A stretch of 64,000 nt of DNA from Gymnothorax reevesii. Its lineage: Eukaryota > Chordata > Actinopteri > Anguilliformes > Muraenidae. The notes below the pieces were generated by a model, which saw only the letters and a program-made list of their open reading frames with translations, had not been told where the DNA came from and ran no database searches. The translations under genes were made by a program, and so were the position numbers. This document shows positions 57,863 through 64,000 of this stretch, piece by piece. The DNA is taken from positions 74,603,876-74,667,875 of the forward strand of contig CM056576.1 in assembly GCA_029721435.1 (NCBI GenBank). The letters run 5' to 3'. The first letter of the stretch is position 1. Each line of letters opens with the position of its first letter.

Positions 57863-58254
57863 GTGTGCATTGAAAATGCAAAGTGTAGTTGCATAAGGTG
57901 GAGTTTGTAACATATCATTGCATTAAGATATTGGTAGCTACGTTTTTAGAAGGATAATTATGGTCGTGGTGAGGACTTTTATTTTGAAACAGATGTGGAC
58001 TGAGGAAACAGTTTGCGGGAGTCAGAGTTGATGACAACTGTCATATGGAAATTTTTAATAGTGACATTTTTTAATAGTGAAGAATTGTAGTAAGGACTTA
58101 TATTTTGAGACAGGATTGGGCAGAAGAAACAGTTGCCGGAAATCATAGTCGAAAACAATCAGGAATTGGAATGGCTGAAAGGTTGATAAGTTGAGTAGCT
58201 TAAAAAGTTACATTTTTTTATTGTAATTTGACATAATGAGGACTGGCTGTAACA

Positions 58255-61200
58255 GTTGTTAGGCAGTTGCTATGGTGTTCTGTGTACTTGTGAGGGTGTT
58301 GCTAGGCAGCTGCTATCGTGTTCTGGGTGGTTGCTAGGGCATTGCTAGGCAGTTGCAATGGTTTTCTGGGTGGTTGCTAGGGCCTTGCTAAGCGGTTGCT
58401 ATGGTGTTCTGAGTGGTTGATAGGGCGTTGCTAGGCGATTGCTATGGTGTTCTGGGTGGTTGCTAGGCGGTTGCTATGACGTTCTGGGTGGTTGCTAGAG
58501 CGTTGCTATGGGGTTCTGGGTGGTTGCTAGAGGGTTGCTATGGCATTCTGGGTGGTTGCTAGGGCTTTGCTAAGCAGTTGCTATGATGTTCTGGGTGGTT
58601 GCTAGGGCGTTGCTAGGTGGTTGCTTTGGTGTTCTGGGTGGTTGCTAGGGCGTTGCTCGGCAGTTGCTTTGGTGTTCTGGGTGGTTGCTAGGGCGTTGCT
58701 AGGCAGTTGCTTTGGTGTTCTGGGTGGTTGCTAGGGCGTTGCTAGGCAGTTGCCATGGTGTTCTGGGTGGTTGCTAGGGTGTTGCTAGGCAGTTGCTTTG
58801 GTGTTCTGGGTGGTTGCTAGGGCGTTGCTAGGCAGTTGCTATGGTGTTCTGGGTGGTTGTTAGGGTGGTTGCTATGGCGTTCTGGGTGGTTGCTAGGGCA
58901 TTGCTAAGCAGTTGCTATGGTGTTCTGGGTGGGTGCTACGGCGTTGCAAGGCGGTGGCTATGGTGTTCTGGGTGGTGGCTAGGGAGGTGCTAGGCAGTTG
59001 GTATGGTGGTCTGGGGGGTTGCTAGGTGGTTGCTATGGTGTTCTGGGTGGTTGCTAGGGCGTTGCTAGGCGGTTGCTATGGTGTTCTGGGTGGTTGCTCG
59101 GGCGTTGCTAGGCGGTTGCTATGGTGTTTTGGGTGGTTGCTAGGGCGTTGCTATGGTGTTCTGGGTGGTTGCTAAGGCGTTGCTAGGCAGTTGCAATGGT
59201 GTTCTGGATGGTTGCTAGGCGGTTGCTATGGTGTTCTGGGTGGTTGCTAGGGTGTTGCTATGGTGTTCTGGGTGGTTGCTAGGCGGTTGCTATGGTGTTC
59301 TGGGTGGTAGCTAGGCGGTTGCTATGGTGTTCTGGGTGGTAGCTAGGTCGTTGCTAGGCAGTTGCTATGGTGTTCTGGGTGGTTGCTAGGCGGTTGCTAA
59401 GGTGTTCTGGGTGGTTGCTAGGCGGTTGCTATGGTGTTTTGGGTGGTTGCTAGGTGGTTGCTATGGTGTTCTGGGTGGTTGCTAGGGCGTTGCTAGGCAG
59501 TTGCTATGGTGTTCTGATGGTTGCTAGGCGGTTGCTATGGTGTTCTGGGTGGTTGCCAGGGCTTTGCTAGGCAGTTGCTATGGTGTTCTGGGTGGTTGCT
59601 AGGGCGTTGCTATGGTGTTCTGGGTGGTAGCTAGGCGGTTGCTATTGTGTTCTGGGTGGTTGCTAGGGCGTTGCTAGGCAGTTGCTATGGTGTTCTGGGT
59701 GGTTGCTAGGGCGTTGCTAAGGTGTTCTGGGTGGTAGCTAGGCGGTTGCTATTGTGTTCTGGGTGGTTGCTAGGGCGTTGCTAGGCGGTTGCTCTGGTGT
59801 TCTGGGTGGTAGCTAGGTCGTTGCTAGGCAGTTGCTATGGTGTTCTGGGTGGTTGCTAGGCGGTTGCTATGGTGTTCTGGGTGGTTGCTAGGCGGTTGCT
59901 TTGGTGTTCTGGGTGGTTGCTAGGGCGTTGCTGGGCAGTTGCTATGGTGTTCTGATGGTTGCTAGGCGGTTGCTATGGTGTTCTGGGTGGTTGCTAGGGC
60001 GTTGCTAGGCAGTTGCTATGGTGTTCTGGGTGGTTGCTAGGGCGTTGCTATGGTGTTCTGGGTGGTAGCTAGGCGGTTGCTTTTGTGTTCTGGGTGGTTG
60101 CTAGGGCGTTGCTAGGCGGTTGCTATGGTGTTCTGGGTGGTTGTTAGGGTGTTGCTAGGCAGTTGCTATGGTGTTCTGGGTGGTTGCTAGGCGGTTGGTA
60201 GGGTGTTCGGTGTGGTTGCTAGCGCGTTGGTATGGTATTTTGGTTGGTTGCTAGGTGTTTCCTATGGTGTTCTGGGTGGTTGCAGGGGAGTTGCTAGCCA
60301 GTTGCTATGGTGTTCTGGGTGGTTGCTAGGCGGTTGCTCTGGTGTTCTGGGTGGTTGCTCGGGTGTTGCTAGGCAGTTGCTATGGTGTTCTGGGTGGTTG
60401 CTAGGCGGTTGCTATGGTCTTCTGGGTGGGTGCTAGGCGGTTGCTATGGTGTTCTGGGTGGTTGCAAGGCGGTTGCTCTGGTCTTCTGGGTGGTTGTTAG
60501 GCGGTTGCTATGGTGTTCTGGGTGGTTGCTAGGCGGTTGCTATGGTGTTCTGGGTGGTTGCTAGGGCGTTGCTAGGCCGTTTCTGATGGTTGCTAGGCGG
60601 TTGCTATGGTGTTCTGGGTGGTTGCTAGGGCGTTGCTAGGGCGTTTCTGATGGTTGCTAGGCGGTTGCTATTGTGTTCTGGGTGGTTGCTAGGGCGTTGC
60701 TAGGCGGTTGCTATGGTGTTCTGGGTGGTTGTTAGGGTGTTGCTAGGCAGTTGCTATGGTGTTCTGGGTGGTTGCTAGGCGGTTGCTATGGTGTTCTGTG
60801 TGGTTGCTAGCGCGTTGCTATGGTATTCTGGTTGGTTGCTAGGTGGTTGCTATGGTGTTCTGGGTGGTTGCTAGGGCGTTGCTAGGCAGTTGCTATGGTG
60901 TTCTGGGTGGTTGCTAGGCGGTTGCTATGGTGTTCTGGGTGGTTGCTCGGGTGTTGCTAGGCAGTTGCTATGGTGTTCTGGGTGGTTGCTAGGCGGTTGC
61001 TATGGTCTTCTGGGTGGTTGCTAGGCGGTTGCTATGGTGTTCTGGGTGGTTGCTAGGCGGTTGCTATGGTGTTCTGGGTGGTTGCTAGGGCGTTGCTAGG
61101 CATTGCTATGGTGTTCTGATGGTTGCTAGGCGGTTGCTATGGTCTTCTGGGTGGTTGCAAGGCGGTTGCTAGGCAGTTGCTATGGTGTTCTGGGTGGTTG

Positions 61201-62669
61201 CTAGGGCGTTGCTATGGTGTTCTGGTTGGTAGCTAGGCGGTTGCTATGGTGTTCTGGGTGGTTGCTAGGGCGTTGCTAGGCAGTTGCTATGGTGTTCTGT
61301 GTTGTTGCTAGGGCGTTGCTATGGTGTTCTGAGTGGTAGCTAGGCAGTTGCTATTGTGTTCTGGCTGATTGCTAGGGCGTTGCTAGGCGTTTGCTATGGT
61401 GTTCTGGGTGGTTGTAAGGGTGTTGCTAGGCGGTTTCTATGGTGTTCTGGGTGGTTGCTAGGCGGTTGCTATGGTGTTCTGGGTGGTTGCTAGCGCTTTG
61501 CTAGGCAGTTGCTATGGTATTTTGGGCGGTTGCTAGGTGGTTGCTATGGTTTTCTGGGTGGTTGCTAGGTCGTTGCTAGGGAGTTACTATGGTGTTCTGG
61601 GTGGTTGCTAGGCGGTTGCTTTGGTGTTCTGGGTGGTTGCTCGGGTGTTGCTAGGCAGTTGCTATGGTGTTCTGGGTGGTTGCTAGGCGGTTGCTATGGT
61701 GTCTTGGGTGGTTGCTAGGCGGTTGCTATGGTGTCCTGGGTGGTTGCTAGGGCGTTGCTAGGCAGTTGCTATGGTGTTCTGGGTGGTTGCTAGGCGGTTG
61801 CTATGGTGGTCTGGGTGATTGCTAGGGCGTTGCTAGGCAGTTGCTATGGTGTTCTGGGTGGTTGCTAGGCGGTTGCTATGGTGTTCTGGGTGGTTGCTCG
61901 CGCGTTGCTAGGCAGTTGCTATGGTATTTTGGGTGGTTGCTAGGTGGTTGCTATGGTGTTCTGGGTGGTTGCTAGGGCGTTGGTAGGCAGTTGCTATGGT
62001 GTTCTGGGTGGTTGCTAGGCGGTTGCTATGGTGTTCTAGGTGGTTGCTTGGGTGTTGATAGGCAGTTGCTATGGTGTTCTGGGTGGTTGCTAGGCGGTTG
62101 CTGTGGTGTTCTGGGTGGTTGCTAGGCGGTTGCTATGGTGTTCTGGGTGGTCTCTAGGGCGTTGCTAGGCAGTTGCTATGGTGTTCTGGGTGGTTGCTCG
62201 GCGGTTGCTATGGTGTTTTGGGTGGTTGCTAGGGCGTTGCTTGGCAGTTGCTATGGTGTTCTGGGTGGTTGCTAGGCGGTTGCTAAGGTGTTCTTGGTGG
62301 TTGCTAGGGCGTTGCTAGGCAGTTGCTATGGTGTTTTGGGTGGTTGCTGGGCGGTTGCTATGGTGTTCTGGGTGGTTGTTAGGGCGTTGCTAGGCAGTTG
62401 CTATGGCGTTCTGGGTGGTTACTAGGCAGTTGCTATGGTGTTCTTGGTGGTTGTTAGGGCGTTGCTAGGCGGTTGCTATGGTGTTCTGGGTGGTTGCTAG
62501 GGCGTTGCTAGGCAGTTGCTTTGGTGTTCTGAGTGGTTGCTTGGCGGTTGTTATGGTGTTTTGGGTGGTTGCTAGGGCGTTGCTAGGCAGTTGCTACAGT
62601 GTTCTGGGTGGTTGCTAGGCAGTTGCTATGGTGTTTTGGGTGGTTACTAGGCAGTTGCTATGGTGTTCT
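58255..62669 (+). repeat. Minisatellite block 11
   Basis: About 4.4 kb. It opens exactly like block 4: GAGGGTTGCT lies 276 bp after the island in both (24151 and 58530). The middle holds repeated segments of about 0.6 kb with TTTCTGATGGTTGC and CTATGGTATTTTGG landmarks (about 60.2, 60.8, 61.5 and 61.9 kb). A TATGGTCTTCTGGG variant recurs near 60416, 61004 and 61139. No gene seen. Confidence 0.94.
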
Positions 62670-62810
62670 GAATATTTGCTTGGGCATTGCTCGACAGTTG
62701 CTATGTTGTTCTTGTTGTTGCTAGGGCGTTGATGTGTCTTGTTTGGGGATCGAGTGAAAACTGGGAGAAGTAGTGAACCGTACGATTACGAAATTATTTG
62801 GAATATTAAC

Positions 62811-63390
62811 AAGGAAGGAAGGAGGGAAAGAAGGAACTAATGAGGGAAGTAAGGAAAGAAGGAATATAGGAAAAACAGAAGGCAATCAAAGGAAGGCAGG
62901 AAAGAACAAAGGAAAGAAGGCGAGGATGGATGGAAAGAAACAGAGGAATGAAGCAAAGAAGGAAGTAAAGAAGGAAGGAAAGGAAGAAGGGAAGAAGAAG
63001 AAGTTAAGGAAAGATAGAAGGAAGGGAGGAAGGAATGAAGTGAGGAAGAAGAAATGAAAAACAGAAGGAAAGAGGGAAGGAAGGTAAGAAAAAGTAAAGA
63101 AAGGAAGAGGGAAGGAAAGAGAGGGAAAGCAGAAAGAAGAAAGGAAGAAAGATAAGAAGGATATGAAGGAATGAAAGAAGGCATGATGGAAGGGAAGAAA
63201 AACTAAGGAAGGTAGGAAAGAAAATTGGTAGGGAGGAAGAATGGGAGGAAGGATGAAAGACAGGATAGAAGGAAGTAAAGTAGGAAAGAAGGAACGAATA
63301 AAGGAAGGAAGGAACGAAAGAAAGAAATAGGAGGGAAAAAGAAAGAAGGAATGACAGAAAATAGAAGGGAGGAAAGCAGTAAGGAAGCTG
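62811..63390 (+). repeat. Polypurine tract, island 12
   Basis: Homopurine tract with private changes AAAAACAGAAGGC near 62873, AATGAAGCAAAG near 62946 and AAGAAGTTAAGGAAAG near 62999. Confidence 0.92.
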
Positions 63391-63686
63391 TAGTCTCAAC
63401 AGAGCTAGATTGTAGTCTTACAGCCCGAGAAACTGACAGTTACAGCAGGTGGTCAGAACACCTGGCACAAGATTCCATTTGCTTAATGGCCCTATTGTGA
63501 TGTCATAATGCCAATGTTAAGTCTATGGGGGGAAAAAATTTATAGTTTTTTATTAATAACTCAAAAAGTATAAAAGTTACAAAGATGAAAAATACATTGC
63601 ACAGGTGTCCTAAGTAAGACCTACGCAACGCAGTTTGAATGAAGTTTCTACGATAAACGGTTGAGGCCGCATTAAGTGTGTGAGAA

Positions 63687-63687
<1 letters not shown>

Positions 63688-63723
<36 letters not shown>

Positions 63724-63749
63724 TAGATAATGTAATTCCAGGGAATTAC
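63688..63749 (+). repeat. AAT run and palindrome, island 12
   Basis: AAT run of about 11 units (63688-63722) without a module, followed by the palindrome at 63732-63749. Confidence 0.92.
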
Positions 63750-64000
63750 GTGTGCATTGAAAATGCAAAGTGTAGTTGCATAAGGTGGAGTTTGTAACAT
63801 ATCATTGCATTATGATATTGGTAGCTACGTTTTTAGGAGGATAATTATGGTAGTGGTGAGGACTTTTATTTTGAAACAGATGTGGACTGAGGAAACAGTT
63901 TGCGGGAGTCATAGTTGATGACAACTGTCATATGGAAATTTTTAATAGTGACATTTTTTTATAGTGAAAAATTGTAGTAAGGACTTATATTTTGAGACAG

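Larger units (their letters stand above)
56806..58254 (+). repeat. Island 11 (apparent recombinant)
   Basis: A 1,449-bp copy. The left part resembles island 10 or 5 (CCCGAGAAACTG, AAATGTATAG). The right part has the markers of islands 3 and 4 (GCATTAAGATATTGG, GGGAGTCAGAGTTG, AATCAGGAATTGG). The switch lies between about 57810 and 57930, again the AAT/palindrome interval. Block 11 after it is collinear with block 4 at its start. Its right end is TTTGACATAATGAGG, not the 3/4 form, so a second switch or an older ancestor is possible. Confidence 0.88.
62670..64000 (+). repeat. Island 12 (right-truncated by window end)
   Basis: Belongs with island 5 by shared variants (GAGCTAGATTG, GAAGGGAGGAAAGC, GAACGAAAGAAAG, TTTTTAGGAGGATAATTATGG). 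The window ends inside the second half of the internal duplication (GAGACAG). Confidence 0.93.

Overview
The window looks like eukaryotic, non-coding, satellite-type DNA. I find no credible protein-coding gene, rRNA, tRNA or CRISPR array. Long tracts of a G/T-rich minisatellite, interspersed GGAA and AAT microsatellites, and low-complexity open frames without codon structure all argue against bacterial or viral DNA. From memory, a 'GTTGCTAGG...GTTGCTATGG...GTTCTGGGTGG' minisatellite is common in cyprinid fish, so a teleost (carp/zebrafish-like) source is my best guess. I could not test this by search.

Layout: two kinds of sequence alternate, always in the same orientation. (1) Minisatellite blocks of about 2-8 kb are built from a 32-bp and a 43-bp monomer, both composed of 10-11-bp subunits and often paired as 75-bp dimers. 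(2) A roughly 1.41-1.58-kb 'island' occurs twelve times, starting at 2161, 6518, 16006, 22464, 28397, 33283, 38625, 44417, 48551, 53296, 56806 and 62670 (the last is cut by the window end). Each island has, in order, a degenerate minisatellite edge and about 140 bp of single-copy-like sequence, about 0.57 kb of almost pure purine GGAA/GAAA repeat (about 0.54-0.58 kb), and about 0.7-0.8 kb of AT-richer sequence. The last part holds an E-box-like hairpin, an AAT microsatellite, an 18-bp palindrome and an old internal 121-bp-period duplication.

Island plus following block form a higher-order repeat unit of 3.5-9.5 kb. Unit length varies almost entirely through the minisatellite. Several units are recent copies of each other: 44.1-48.2 and 48.2-52.4 kb are collinear at an offset of exactly 4,134 bp; 11.7-18.2 and 18.2-24.7 kb at about 6.46-6.50 kb; 8.5-10.4 and 12.0-13.9 kb at exactly 3,530 bp; and 0.15-3.2 and 36.6-39.6 kb at 36,464 bp. 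Islands 7 and 11 look like recombinants whose switch points both fall in the AAT/palindrome interval.

Nothing here works together as a gene system. The interest is in how the array is built and evolves: unequal exchange in whole-monomer steps, mosaic islands, CpG decay fixed at diagnostic positions, and long open frames that arise because the 75-bp dimer is a multiple of three.
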